Of a DNA stretch of 64,000 bases, positions 39,801 through 48,626 are shown one piece after another. Location: contig JBMYRH010000008.1 in assembly GCA_049602155.1 (NCBI GenBank), positions 194,153-258,152 of the forward strand, read 5' to 3'. The stretch's first letter is position 1; every line of letters begins with the position of its first letter. Below the pieces are notes generated by a model. The model saw nothing but the letters and a program-made list of their open reading frames with translations, ran no database searches and was not told where the DNA came from. The translations under genes were made by a program, and so were the position numbers. The DNA comes from JBMYRH01 sp049602155 (GTDB lineage: Bacteria > Myxococcota_A > UBA9042 > PHBI01 > JBMYRH01).

Positions 39801-40799
39801 TTACGCCGATGCGCGCCAGGAGATCGTGTAGTCCATGCTGTGCCCGATCTTCGACGAGAAGCGCCGCACCGACTTGGCAGCCATCTTCTCGCTCACCTTG
39901 ACGGGGAGCATGTCGACGAGCTTAGCGCCAAAAGATTGAGCTTCACCCTGGACGGAACTCGACCCCGTCGCAGGGGTGTAGTTGAGGGTCGCTGCGAGCT
40001 TTCCGCTCTCGTTCAAGAACGCGTAAAGATCGCGGAAGATGATGAACGCCGTATCGTTCGCATGCGCCGCCCAATTGGAGACAGGCAGGAAGTCGATGAG
40101 GTGAATCATCTGGTAGTTTAACTGGAGCCAGAAGTCCTCGGCAGTCATCGTGATGGGCGCGTTATCGATCACCCGGTGGAAGCGGATGGACTCAAGTGAA
40201 TCGAGGCGATGCGTGTTGCTCCAGAGTTCGGCTCGAAGCGGGAGGTCGTAGAGGAGCCTCAAGACAGACGGGAAGGCCTCGACGTGGGTCCACTCCGCGT
40301 CATTCATCAGCGCCTTCAGCGCGGGTATCTTGTCCGCGGTCATCGCGAAGGTGTTGGTCCCGGTCCCCAGGATCGAATGGAGCAGCATGACGAGCGCTGA
40401 GTGTTCGGGGAGGTACAGGTTGGTGTACTCGAAGCAGAAGTAGAGGTGGTCGAGGAAAGATCCGTCCGCATGTTCCACGTCAAAGTCACACTGCTCGACG
40501 AGGAACGTCAGCAGCTCTTGGGGCACTTCTGGGAGCGCGCGTGCTTCGCAGGTGGTCGTGTAGGCCGCCTCGATGCTGGCGCTGATCGCTTCGGCCCACT
40601 CGGCCTCTTTGGCGATGCGCGTCTGGATCACGAAGCGCGGGAGTTTGCCCTCTAAGGTGTTGAAGATGGTGCGGTTGAGGTCGAAGTCCTCGATGGGCGT
40701 GACGGTCACAGAGCCCGCATGGTCGCGCACGCCGCCGTGTGCGATTGCAGCTTTGCGTTGCGTGTTGTGGACTGGGATCTCGGCTGCGTTCTGGGTCAC
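39801..40799 (-). CDS. Uncharacterised 332-aa protein
   Basis: 332-aa protein I do not recognise. It has no signal peptide or membrane segment. After a short N-terminus the sequence is mostly helical and rich in aromatic and acidic residues (WAEAISASIEAAYTT, FLVEQCDFDVEHADGSF, LYFCFEYTNLYLPEHSALVMLLHSILG). The C-terminus is Lys/Arg-rich with SEKMAAKSVRRFSSKIGHSM. GTG 40799 is chosen because GGAGGA lies 4-5 bp upstream; the longer frame has no site. The next gene (GNAT) begins directly after its stop. A 14-bp palindrome lies 40 bp upstream. Function unknown. Confidence 0.8.
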   Translation of the reverse strand: MTQNAAEIPVHNTQRKAAIAHGGVRDHAGSVTVTPIEDFDLNRTIFNTLEGKLPRFVIQTRIAKEAEWAEAISASIEAAYTTTCEARALPEVPQELLTFLVEQCDFDVEHADGSFLDHLYFCFEYTNLYLPEHSALVMLLHSILGTGTNTFAMTADKIPALKALMNDAEWTHVEAFPSVLRLLYDLPLRAELWSNTHRLDSLESIRFHRVIDNAPITMTAEDFWLQLNYQMIHLIDFLPVSNWAAHANDTAFIIFRDLYAFLNESGKLAATLNYTPATGSSSVQGEAQSFGAKLVDMLPVKVSEKMAAKSVRRFSSKIGHSMDYTISWRASA

Positions 40800-40838
40800 G
40801 TGGTCCTCCGCGCTCAAGTCGGCCAAAGAGGACCAGAA

Positions 40839-40852
40839 AACAGCGCGCTGTT
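40839..40852. promoter_or_regulatory. 14-bp perfect palindrome, possible operator
   Basis: AACAGCGCGCTGTT, a perfect palindrome 40 bp upstream of the start codon of the 332-aa gene and about 140 bp upstream of the divergent BCCT gene. Size and position fit a dimeric repressor site; no matching regulator gene is adjacent. Confidence 0.45.
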
Positions 40853-40993
40853 CAAGGCTCAGCCTCCGTGAACGCAAGGCACCCGATGGCAGAGGGACGC
40901 TGCCCCACGAAGTGCCGTGGGGCGGCGATGGCTTTGCTTTCTTGTGTCATACGGGCCATTGTAGCGCGTTATCTCTACGAGGAGTCCCACTTC

Positions 40994-42728
40994 ATGCCTG
41001 ACGAACCTGACGAACCTAGCGAACCTAGCGAACCTAGCGAACCTAGCGAACCTAGCGAACCTAGCGAACCTAGCNNNNNNNNNNNNNNNNNNNNNNNNNN
41101 NNNNNNNNNNNNNNNNNNNNNNNNNNNNNNNNNNNNNNNNNNNNNNNNNNNNNNNNNNNNNNNNNNNNNNNNNNGAACCTACTCCACAACCCACGGCAAC
41201 TGCAGAACCCCGGCTAGATCGCACCGTCTTCGGGGTCTCCCTCGTGGTCCTTATCCTCACTTCGGCAGCGTTGCTGGTCGATCCCGAGGCCTCGCTGGAG
41301 CGCCTGAGGAGCGTCCACAAGATGATGACCCACGACTTGGGTTACCTCTTCTTGGCCTTCGTCTTCGGCGGCCTCATCTGGTTGTTATGGCTGTCTCTGT
41401 CACGCTTTGGTGATGTGGTGTTGGGGGTGGACGGGGAGCCTCCGGCTTACAGCAACATCTCTTGGTTCGGGATGCTCTTCTGTGCAGGGATCGGCAGCAA
41501 CCTGCTCTACTTTGGGACGACAGAGTGGATGGGGTATGCGCTTGTCCCTCCACCCATCTCCGGTGTTCTAGCAGGGAGCCCTGAGGCGCTCGACTGGGCG
41601 GGAGCCATGAGCTTCTTTCATTGGGGTATCTCGGCATGGGGGGTGTACGCGATGGCGACCATCCCCATCGCCTACACACTGCACGTGAAGCGGAGCAGCA
41701 CGCTGCGCGTCAGCACGGCGTGCGAGGAGGTGCTTGGAGACTGGGTGCAAGGCCCGCTCGGTAAGCTCCTCGATATCCTCTTCATTATCGGTCTGGTCGG
41801 CGGTGTAGGGACCTCCCTGGGGATCGGTGTGCCGATGCTCTCCGCCGTCGCGAGTGATCTCTTCGGGGTGGAGCGCGGCACGGACTTGGATATCGCCATC
41901 TTGGTCGGGTTGACGGCCGTCTTCGCCTACAGCGTCAGCGCGGGGCTGGATAAAGGCATCAAGCTGCTCAGCGACATCAACGTCGTGCTGGCCATCGCGT
42001 TCTTGGCGTTCGTGCTCCTGTTCGGGCCGACCTCATTTATCATCAACCAGGCGTTCGACAGCCTGGCGCTGATGTTCGCGAATTTTGTCGAGATGAGCTT
42101 GCGTACCGACGCCGGGAACACGACCAGCTTTGCAGCGGACAACACGGTCTTCTTCTGGGCGTGGTGGCTCTCTTGGGCCCCGTTCATGGGGCTCTTCGTC
42201 GCTCGAATCTCGGGCGGACGCACGATCCAGCAAGTCATCGTCGGGACCGTGGTCGGTGGCAGCGTCGCGTGCTGGGTGGGCTTCTCGATCCTCGGTCACA
42301 GCACAATGGCGCTGGTTAATGACGGACAGGAGGCGATGACCGCCCTGATCACCGCCGCGAAGGCCGCGGGCGGCGGGGTGGATGCCCCGCAGGTTGTGGT
42401 GGAACTCTTGGGGGCTCAACCGCTGTCGGTCGCGGTCTCTGCGCTCTTCTTCATCCTGAGCTTCATCTTCGTGGCCACGTCGCTTGATAGCGCCGCGTTT
42501 ACCCTCGCGTCAGCGGCCTCTCAAGACCTCCCACCAGAGGGTCAGCCGCCGCGCTGGCATCGCCTCGTGTGGGCCTTTGTGCTGGCTGGTATCGCCTTCA
42601 CCCTCATGCAAGCTGGCGGACTTCAGGTGCTCCAGGCTGCGTCGGTTATCGCGGGGCTACCGCTGGTCGCGGTGATGTTCGTGATGATGCGCTCGGTGAC
42701 GCAGGCGCTCGCGAAACGGGACGGTTAA
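40994..42728 (+). CDS. BCCT-family betaine/choline/carnitine transporter with N-terminal EPS repeat
   Basis: Membrane transporter of the betaine-choline-carnitine family importing trimethylammonium compounds. ATG 40994 has GAGGAG 9 bp upstream. It begins MPDEPD, then seven EPS triplets encoded by 9-bp repeats, then the 100-N gap (41075-41174), then EPTPQPTATAEPRLDRTVF and about 12 helices. The family signature is FFWAWWLSWAPFMGLFVARISGGRTI; the Trp-rich motif is complete. The repeat is in frame before the gap, and the sequence after it resumes in the same repeat, so the gene is probably intact with an unknown repeat count. Sodium or proton coupling is not decidable. Divergent from the 332-aa gene. 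Confidence 0.88.
41012..41074. repeat. 9-bp tandem repeat (EPS codons) entering assembly gap
   Basis: Seven visible copies of GAACCTAGC run directly into the 100-N gap, preceded by the variant GAACCTGAC at 41003; sequence after the gap restarts with GAACCTACT. Collapse of this low-complexity array probably caused the gap. Confidence 0.95.
41075..41174. other. Assembly gap of 100 N (unknown length)
   Basis: Exactly 100 N, the usual placeholder for a gap of unknown size, inside the EPS-encoding repeat of the BCCT gene. The coding frames match only if the true length is 3n+2 - placeholder lengths are arbitrary, so this is not evidence of a frameshift. Confidence 0.95.
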
Positions 42729-42751
42729 TCGGACAGCGGCGGACGTGCCCG

Positions 42752-42788
42752 CGCGTCGAAGGGGGCTAGCAGGCCTCTCTTCGACGCG
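42752..42788. terminator. Inverted repeat after BCCT gene, possible bidirectional terminator
   Basis: CGCGTCGAAG (42752-42761) and CTTCGACGCG (42779-42788) form a 10-bp stem with a 17-nt loop, 23 bp after the BCCT stop and over the end of the convergent gene. It has no T-tract. Confidence 0.3.
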
Positions 42789-43176
42789 TCTCTAGCCGGC
42801 CGGCTGCCCAGGCGAAAGCGATGTAGAGAGGCAGCTCGATAGCGAGCCACGCTGGCCCATCGAACATGGTCATCGCGATGATGCCGCCGATGAGCGAGAT
42901 GACGCCGATAAGGAGTGCATGACGCATTGGGTGGCTAGGAGCGAGGCGGGCGGCGACCCAGCCCCCGACAAACGCTTGGCCCAGGTGCGCGAACAAGACT
43001 GGGACGAAGGCGAGCTGCGGCAACGTCTCCAGGTATGCGTTGAATTGGCTCGGATCGTTAGGGTCGAGGACCGGCGGCATCGGGAAGAAGACGGTGCTGT
43101 TGAGCTGAATGATGGCCGTGTTCAGCGCCATCCCGCACACGAGGCCGACCAGCACTGCGATGATGTGACGCCACAT
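42766..43176 (-). CDS. Small four-helix membrane protein
   Basis: 136-aa inner-membrane protein with about four hydrophobic segments: WRHIIAVLVGLVCGMALNTAI, LAFVPVLFAHLGQAFVGGWVAARL, ALLIGVISLIGGIIAMTMF and WLAIELPLYIAFAWAAGRLE. A short loop (NDPSQFNAYLETLP) lies between the first two. The pattern matches an uncharacterised family of small bacterial membrane proteins. ATG 43176 has GAGGGAGAG upstream. It is convergent with the BCCT gene. Function unknown. Confidence 0.75.
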   Translation of the reverse strand: MWRHIIAVLVGLVCGMALNTAIIQLNSTVFFPMPPVLDPNDPSQFNAYLETLPQLAFVPVLFAHLGQAFVGGWVAARLAPSHPMRHALLIGVISLIGGIIAMTMFDGPAWLAIELPLYIAFAWAAGRLETRRREAC

Positions 43177-43257
43177 GAACTCTCCCTCTGCCTAGCGCGG
43201 AGCATACCACGGAGCGCGGGGGCGGGATGCGCGCGAGGCCCTAACCTCGAGAGGCCA

Positions 43258-44001
43258 CTAGCGAATCGAGAACACTGCGTCGACAGAGGCGTGAACTTCG
43301 ATGGTCCCGGGAGCGAAGGTCGGGCCTGCGCCGCCTCCAAGGCCCTCCAACGTGTCGTTGGAGTAGGTGTTGCTCCTCGCTCGGAGGGTGGGGCGTGAGT
43401 TCTTACCGGAGCTGATTGTTATGACGCGGCCCAGGTCTTCGCCGAGGACGCCGAGCATCGCCACAGCCTTTTCTTTGGCGGCCTTCACGGCCATGAGTCG
43501 CGTCTCTCTTCGGATCCGCTCGATTGCGCTGGTCGTGAGGCTGTAGCTCACTTCGAGGTCGGCGCTGCTCACGAGCCCAGTCAGAAAGCGATCGAAGGCG
43601 CTGATGTCTCGCTCTTTGATCGTGATCTGGCGTGTGACTTTGAAGAAACGGAACGCCCCGGGGGTGCCGTATTTGCCGCGCTCGTAATCCTTCGCAACGT
43701 GGAGCGTACCCGTCTGCATATCGGCGTCCGCGACACCGAGCTTCTTCACCGTCTTGAGGATCGCGGTCATCTGCGTGTCGCTAAGGCGCTTGGCCTCTTC
43801 AAGCTTGGCGTGTGTGCTAGTCGTGGTGACCTGCCAGATGACGGTGTCTGGCACGACCCGGGTCGTCGCGGTGCCCGTGACAGAGACCGTGCGCGGCGTG
43901 GGCGAAGTCGTAAGCTCCACAGCTTGGGCCTGGGTGTGACCACAGGCCATGAGTGAAGGCACCATGAGCGCTACTATCAGGGTTCTCATTGCGAGCATCA
44001 T
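43258..44001 (-). CDS. SIMPL-domain (DUF541) envelope lipoprotein
   Basis: 247-aa exported protein, lipobox SLMAC near residue 20. The rest is a SIMPL/DUF541 domain: TVSVTGTATTRVVPDTVIWQVTTTSTHAKLEEAKRL at the start (conserved strand then helix), FKVTRQITIKERDISAFDRFL in the middle, and RLMAVKAAKEKAVAMLGVLGEDLGRVITI near the end. DUF541 proteins form periplasmic oligomers and are linked to stress tolerance and, in animals, to signalling. ATG 44001 has GGAGGA 3 bp upstream; the adjacent ATG 43998 gives better spacing. No operon partner is close; the next gene on this strand is 66 bp upstream. Confidence 0.88.
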   Translation of the reverse strand: MMLAMRTLIVALMVPSLMACGHTQAQAVELTTSPTPRTVSVTGTATTRVVPDTVIWQVTTTSTHAKLEEAKRLSDTQMTAILKTVKKLGVADADMQTGTLHVAKDYERGKYGTPGAFRFFKVTRQITIKERDISAFDRFLTGLVSSADLEVSYSLTTSAIERIRRETRLMAVKAAKEKAVAMLGVLGEDLGRVITISSGKNSRPTLRARSNTYSNDTLEGLGGGAGPTFAPGTIEVHASVDAVFSIR

Positions 44002-44067
44002 TCTTCCTCCGTGGTCACCCTAACAACCGTACGTGAATTTTCACTCCCACTGTGTCTGAGCAGGTGC

Positions 44068-46572
44068 TCAGCGGCGGAGGAGCTTCATCTGCGTGATGTT
44101 GACGAAGTTGGAGGGCGCTTGGCCACCTCCGGTAGATGCGTAGGGCGCGTAGTGGGCCAGGTAGCTCATGTTGAAGCCGTCGCTGAGGGTGACCTCGTAG
44201 CGCACCCCAGCCTCGAGGGTCACGCTCACGAAGCTGCTGTCACTCCACGTGGCCCAGCTTCCGCGTTGCGGCATGACCAGTGGACCCTCGCCGACGACGG
44301 CCCCGGAGGGTTCGCGCACCGTGACCCACTTGGTCGCGCAGGTGATCCCCGAGGACACCGAGCCCGATCCGTTGCCGTACACGGCTTGGAGCAGGTGGGC
44401 GCCGCCCTCGGTCGGGATCAGGGTGACCTTGAGGGTGTCCCCTGGTGCTCCCCAGCCCTCGTAGTGTGGGCGCCCGTACTGCGTGGACCACGTGCCGCCC
44501 TCGACTGCGAAGGCCTCGGCCTCGAGCGTGACGACCGAGCCGGGCACCCAGGTACACTGAGGTGGGGTGGGCTGTGAGGCGTGGCCGGACGCCGTGAGGA
44601 CAGCCCGCACGGTGTAGCAGACCCCCGGTTCACCGACGTATGGCGAGCTGGCGTCTTGGGCGAGCAAGAGGCCGTCTCCCCAGACCTCAAATGTCGTCCC
44701 CGCTTCGCCGCTGAAGGTCAGCGTCGTCCCCTCAAGGGATAGCGCCGGCTCTTGGGGGGCGTAGAGGTTCTCCCAGGCGCTGGGGTCGACCTCGGTGAGC
44801 GAGCCGCCTGTAGCCAAATCGGCGCTGACCGTGACTGCGCCCTGCGTCACCCAGCCTGGGGGGGGGGCCCCCTGGAGCGAGAGCGTGACGTCGATGAGTT
44901 CCCCTCTGAGGGGGAAGTTATGGAGCGTCGCGCCGTCCCAGCTTTCGTCTGTGACGAAGGGGGTGAAGCGGACGCCTTCACTGGAGGCCTCCATGCCGAA
45001 TACGCCACGGACAATGGCACCCAAGAAGCCCGCGACGGACCAGAGCTGCCGCCGGCTGTTGATGACTGGCCCTGAGAACACGCCGTCTTCGACGTAGCTG
45101 TCTCCGGTTAGAAACTCGAGGTTCTCCATGTGGGAGAGGTGCTTGGCGGCACCCGTGATCAGGGCGCTCAGGCTAGCGTTAAATGCCTGGGCGTTGCCTC
45201 CAGCACGGGCGGCGAGCGCCGCATAGGCGGTCACAAAGGGCCAGGACGCGCGGTTGTGATAGATCGGGGTGAAAGGTTGCTGCGGCCAAATGACCGGTGG
45301 ACCTCCTTGAGCAAAGGGGTACGTAGCGATGGCCTCGGGGTGAGTGCCTAAGTCGAGCACGGCGAGGGCGTTGCCCAGGAGATCCCAGCGCTCAGGAGCC
45401 GAGCCGTCGAGGGTCGTCCCGAGGTAGCTGAGGTAGCGTTCACCATCCCAGAAGGCGACCTCAATTGCGGCGCGGAGCGCTGCGGCCTCTGGGTGATCGA
45501 TCGCGGTGAGGAGCGCGAGGTGGGCGAGGTTGGTCGAGAGCGACTTCGACATCGCGATGTGCACAGTGTCGGACGCGGTCCATGTGGCGTAGGACTGCTC
45601 ACGCCAGTCGAGGAAGCTCGTCTCACCGCGGTAGAGCCCGTCGGCTGGGTCGAAGAGGTATGGACGGTCCTGTTGAGCCGTCTGTGTCATCGCGTCGAGG
45701 GCCTGGGCGTGGAAGGGATCAGCGGGGTCGAGGAAGGGAGCGAGGGCTTGGGCACCTCGGGCCCAGACCACGCGGTCGCTCGACACCGGCCAGGACCCCC
45801 CTGACCCTGTGTCTTGGACGATCTGTTGCCCGTCGCCTTGCTTCGTGTCACTCAGCTTAAAGGCCAGCGATGCCTTCGAGCGTTCAGGCGCAAGCCAAGC
45901 GAGCCCGAGGTCGACGCTGTAGGCGATGTCTCGCGTCCACACCCAGGACCATTGCTCCCCCGTGGTGAAGCACGGGCAGGGCTGAGGGCTTGAAAACGAG
46001 CCATCGCTCACGGCCTCCACCGCGTTTTGGTGGGCCTCATCGACGGCGAGCGCGAAGAGCGCGTCGACGAGCACGTCGCCGCTTCGGAGCAGCGTCATGC
46101 CTTCGACCTCCTCCACGGTCACGCTCTGCGCATCGCCCGTCACAGAGCTTGTCGATGTCATGGTGTACCGGCGGACGAGCGCCCCGATGGGCGTCACCTC
46201 CACGTCGACCGTGAAGTCTCCAAAGGTGTAGCTCGTTTGAAACGGCGCGGGGACGACGTCGGTGGTCGATGTGTCCTCGGGTACAGGCGCGATATCGTGG
46301 TCGCCTGGAGGGGCATCTGAGAAGGTGTCTGAGGTGTCGGCGATTGAGGACGTGTCGGCGGGGCCGACGGGGGGAGACGCGTCGTCGTTCACGACCGCCT
46401 GGGTGTCGGGTGCCGTATCTGACGCGCCCTCATCGCGGACGGCGTCCATGGACGGCGGGGATTGAACGGCCGTGCGCGCGGCGTCCGGGATACGAGGGTC
46501 GACCTCTGCGGGGCTGCATCCAAGGGGCATGAGGAGGCACAATGCACTGGCGATTCGAACGAGAGGTCTCAT
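44068..46572 (-). CDS. Large six-hairpin-glycosidase-like lipoprotein
   Basis: 834-aa exported protein. Lipobox LMPLGC (Cys19), then an Asp/Thr/Ser-rich disordered linker to about 110, a small beta domain, then an (alpha/alpha)6 barrel of glycosidase type at about 165-520 with GEQWSWVWTRDIAYSVDLGLAW, ETSFLDWREQSYATW, ALAVLDLGTHPEAIATYPFAQGG and IYHNRASWPFVTAYAALAAR. The VWTRD and LDWREQ segments resemble catalytic regions of glycogen-debranching/GH15-like and GH63-like enzymes. The C-terminal 300 residues are two beta-sandwich domains, the last (EAEAFAVEGGTWSTQYGRPHYEGWG) like a carbohydrate-binding module. Activity and sugar are unknown. ATG 46572 is chosen for its signal; the ribosome binding site is weak. 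Confidence 0.72.
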   Translation of the reverse strand: MRPLVRIASALCLLMPLGCSPAEVDPRIPDAARTAVQSPPSMDAVRDEGASDTAPDTQAVVNDDASPPVGPADTSSIADTSDTFSDAPPGDHDIAPVPEDTSTTDVVPAPFQTSYTFGDFTVDVEVTPIGALVRRYTMTSTSSVTGDAQSVTVEEVEGMTLLRSGDVLVDALFALAVDEAHQNAVEAVSDGSFSSPQPCPCFTTGEQWSWVWTRDIAYSVDLGLAWLAPERSKASLAFKLSDTKQGDGQQIVQDTGSGGSWPVSSDRVVWARGAQALAPFLDPADPFHAQALDAMTQTAQQDRPYLFDPADGLYRGETSFLDWREQSYATWTASDTVHIAMSKSLSTNLAHLALLTAIDHPEAAALRAAIEVAFWDGERYLSYLGTTLDGSAPERWDLLGNALAVLDLGTHPEAIATYPFAQGGPPVIWPQQPFTPIYHNRASWPFVTAYAALAARAGGNAQAFNASLSALITGAAKHLSHMENLEFLTGDSYVEDGVFSGPVINSRRQLWSVAGFLGAIVRGVFGMEASSEGVRFTPFVTDESWDGATLHNFPLRGELIDVTLSLQGAPPPGWVTQGAVTVSADLATGGSLTEVDPSAWENLYAPQEPALSLEGTTLTFSGEAGTTFEVWGDGLLLAQDASSPYVGEPGVCYTVRAVLTASGHASQPTPPQCTWVPGSVVTLEAEAFAVEGGTWSTQYGRPHYEGWGAPGDTLKVTLIPTEGGAHLLQAVYGNGSGSVSSGITCATKWVTVREPSGAVVGEGPLVMPQRGSWATWSDSSFVSVTLEAGVRYEVTLSDGFNMSYLAHYAPYASTGGGQAPSNFVNITQMKLLRR

Positions 46573-46680
46573 GACCCAAGGGTATGCGCCGGGTTCCCGG
46601 GCGAGCAAGGGCCACCGCTTGAAGGGCGCTCCCGTTCGCCCCGACTCGCATCGCGCAGAGGTGGGGGCTAGGTTGCCCCG

Positions 46681-47202
46681 GTGGCACCCGCCGGACTGCT
46701 TGTCCCGCGAGGCCCGCACCGTCACGCGCCTCTGGACGCATTCCTCCTCGACTTACCCTCAGAGTCCAATCACACACACGGCTATGGCGACGCCCAGCGA
46801 CTGGGGCCGAGCGCGCCCCTCGGAGCCCTCATCGCGCTCTTTGAGGCTCAACATCAGGGGACAGGCTGGGCACCCGGGTGGGGGCCTCTGACGACCTCGT
46901 TTTGGGATGAGGCGGGAGCGCTCCGCAGGGTAATCAATCTGCATCATCACCTCACCCCGGCTCTCAAGGAATTCGGTGGTCACATCGGTTAGTCGGTGGC
47001 CCCGTTGTCGCGACGTCGAGGCATCGCGACCGCGATGCTGCGGGGTGCCTTGAGCCACTGCCGGTCCCTCGGGGCGACCCGAGTGCTCCTGACCCGTGAT
47101 GCAGATAATCAGGGCTCAGCGCGGGCCACTGAGGTCAACAGTGGGCGACTTGAGCGTGAGGCCCGGCATGAGGTGACACAGCGCGTGACCCGATGGTACT
47201 GA
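46681..47202 (+). pseudogene. GNAT acetyltransferase broken by an in-frame amber codon
   Basis: One frame holds both halves of a GNAT acetyltransferase. The first part (to 46992) reads GWGPLTTSFWDEAGALRRVINLHHHLTPALKEFGGHIG, followed by TAG (46990-46992), then SVAPLSRRRGIATAMLRGALSHCRSLGATRVLLTRDADNQGSARATEVNSGRLE. In relatives the position of the stop is Tyr (GGHIGYxVRPSxRRKGYAT), so a single base change TAC/TAT to TAG explains it. The AcCoA loop RRRGIA lies after the stop, so the truncated product would be inactive. The start is uncertain; the frame is open from 46681. A sequencing error or amber suppression are alternatives. Confidence 0.78.
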
Positions 47203-47279
47203 ATCTAGGTGTCCGTCTGGCGGACAGTGGTGCCTCTCAGCACCTAGTGGCTGCCCCTTCGATGTGTACAGGAGTGGAA

Positions 47280-48509
47280 GTGAAGCGCCTCATCGTCATC
47301 GCCGTGTCCGGTCTTCTGCTGACAGGGGGGACAGGCTGCGAGGAGTCCGCGCCCCCCTCGGTCGTTGCAGATGACGCGTCGGTGGCAGATCCACTTGAAG
47401 GAGACACCGAGGACATCGCGGCGAGCGACGGGGCTCACGGAGGTTTAGCGCCCGGGGATCCGTGGGAGGAGGGGCCTTACGCACCTGGCCACACGACGGT
47501 GATGCTCTTGGATGATGCGCGTGAGCGCTTATTGACCGTGGAGGTTTGGTACCCCAGCCAAGGGAGCGAGTCAGAGGTGGCGCCGACCGAGACCTTTGAG
47601 GCCGAGGCGGCCCCAAGGGCGACCTTGGCCGATCTGCTTGAGGTTGCCCCGGATGGCTGCCCGACGCGGTTCATTGGGGCGGCGCGAGACGCTTCGCCGT
47701 ACCCGGGCCTTGGTGCGCTGCCCTTGGCCGTCTTCAGCCACTGCATGAATTGCGGCCGATACGCCTCGTTCTCTTTGGCTGAGAGGTTGGCGAGTCACGG
47801 CATGGTCGTGCTGGCGGCCGATCATGCAGGCCCCTTGCCGTTCGTTGAGGGAGCTCAGGGAGAGCCTCTTGAGTCCGAGCAACTGGATGTGAGGGCGGCC
47901 GACGTCAGCGCGCTCATCGACGCGGCGATAGGTGGAGAGGTCTTTGCGGCCTCTGAGGTGCTCGCGGGGCTCTCCGTGGATCCCGAACACATCGGCGCTT
48001 ACGGGCACAGCTTTGGCTCGGTGACTGTTGGTCGCGCCGCACAGGGCGATACGCGAATCCGGGCGGCGGCTGGCCTCGCGGCGCCGATGGCGAGTCTGTT
48101 TTTCCCAAGCGTGACGATGGCGGGCATCACGGTGCCACTCCTGATGGTGTTGGCCGAGGAGGACAACAGCATCATGGAGATCGGCAATGGGTTTCTGCGG
48201 GACAACGTCGCCGAGGCGAACCCACCGGTGTGGCGAGTCGACATCGCGGACGCTGGGCATTGGTCGATCTCGGACGTTTGCGGGTTGACCGAGGCCTTCA
48301 TGGCAGGGTGCGGCGCGGGCGAGCGGCACTCCGAGGGCCGAACAGGGGAGGCCTTTGAATTCCTCCCATCAGTCGAGGGTATCGGCATCGTTCAGCGCTA
48401 CCTGACGACCTTCATGCTGGCTCATGCCGCAGGTGATGAGGGGGCGATGGCCCTCCTTGAGGCGCTGCCGGAACAGAGCGGTGTGAGCGTCACTGTGCGC
48501 TTGAACTGA
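47280..48509 (+). CDS. Alpha/beta-hydrolase lipoprotein
   Basis: 409-aa exported hydrolase: signal ending in TGGTGC (atypical lipobox), linker, then an alpha/beta-hydrolase domain from about 70. The nucleophile elbow is GAYGHSFGS, and the core strand VFSHCMNCGRYASFSLAERLASHGMVVLAADHAG supplies the oxyanion region; the catalytic Asp and His are probably in LAEEDNSI and DAGHWSIS. The layout is like platelet-activating-factor acetylhydrolase or dienelactone hydrolases. GTG 47280 has AGGAG 5 bp upstream. It follows the broken GNAT gene by 77 bp. Substrate unknown. Confidence 0.84.
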   Translation: MKRLIVIAVSGLLLTGGTGCEESAPPSVVADDASVADPLEGDTEDIAASDGAHGGLAPGDPWEEGPYAPGHTTVMLLDDARERLLTVEVWYPSQGSESEVAPTETFEAEAAPRATLADLLEVAPDGCPTRFIGAARDASPYPGLGALPLAVFSHCMNCGRYASFSLAERLASHGMVVLAADHAGPLPFVEGAQGEPLESEQLDVRAADVSALIDAAIGGEVFAASEVLAGLSVDPEHIGAYGHSFGSVTVGRAAQGDTRIRAAAGLAAPMASLFFPSVTMAGITVPLLMVLAEEDNSIMEIGNGFLRDNVAEANPPVWRVDIADAGHWSISDVCGLTEAFMAGCGAGERHSEGRTGEAFEFLPSVEGIGIVQRYLTTFMLAHAAGDEGAMALLEALPEQSGVSVTVRLN

Positions 48510-48626
48510 TCGAGAGGGCGCGCTGAGTCGGGGGGCCCCGGGGTCGAAGCCTGTCGCCGACAAAGGGCTCGCAGGTTATGCGGCGGAAGCTCTATACTGC
48601 TTCAGCTTAGTGACCAAGGCATTGGT

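Noticed and set aside
40859..41320. Reverse-strand frame with RFARFARFA repeat
   Set aside because: It is the complement of the EPS-encoding array of the BCCT gene and crosses the N gap.
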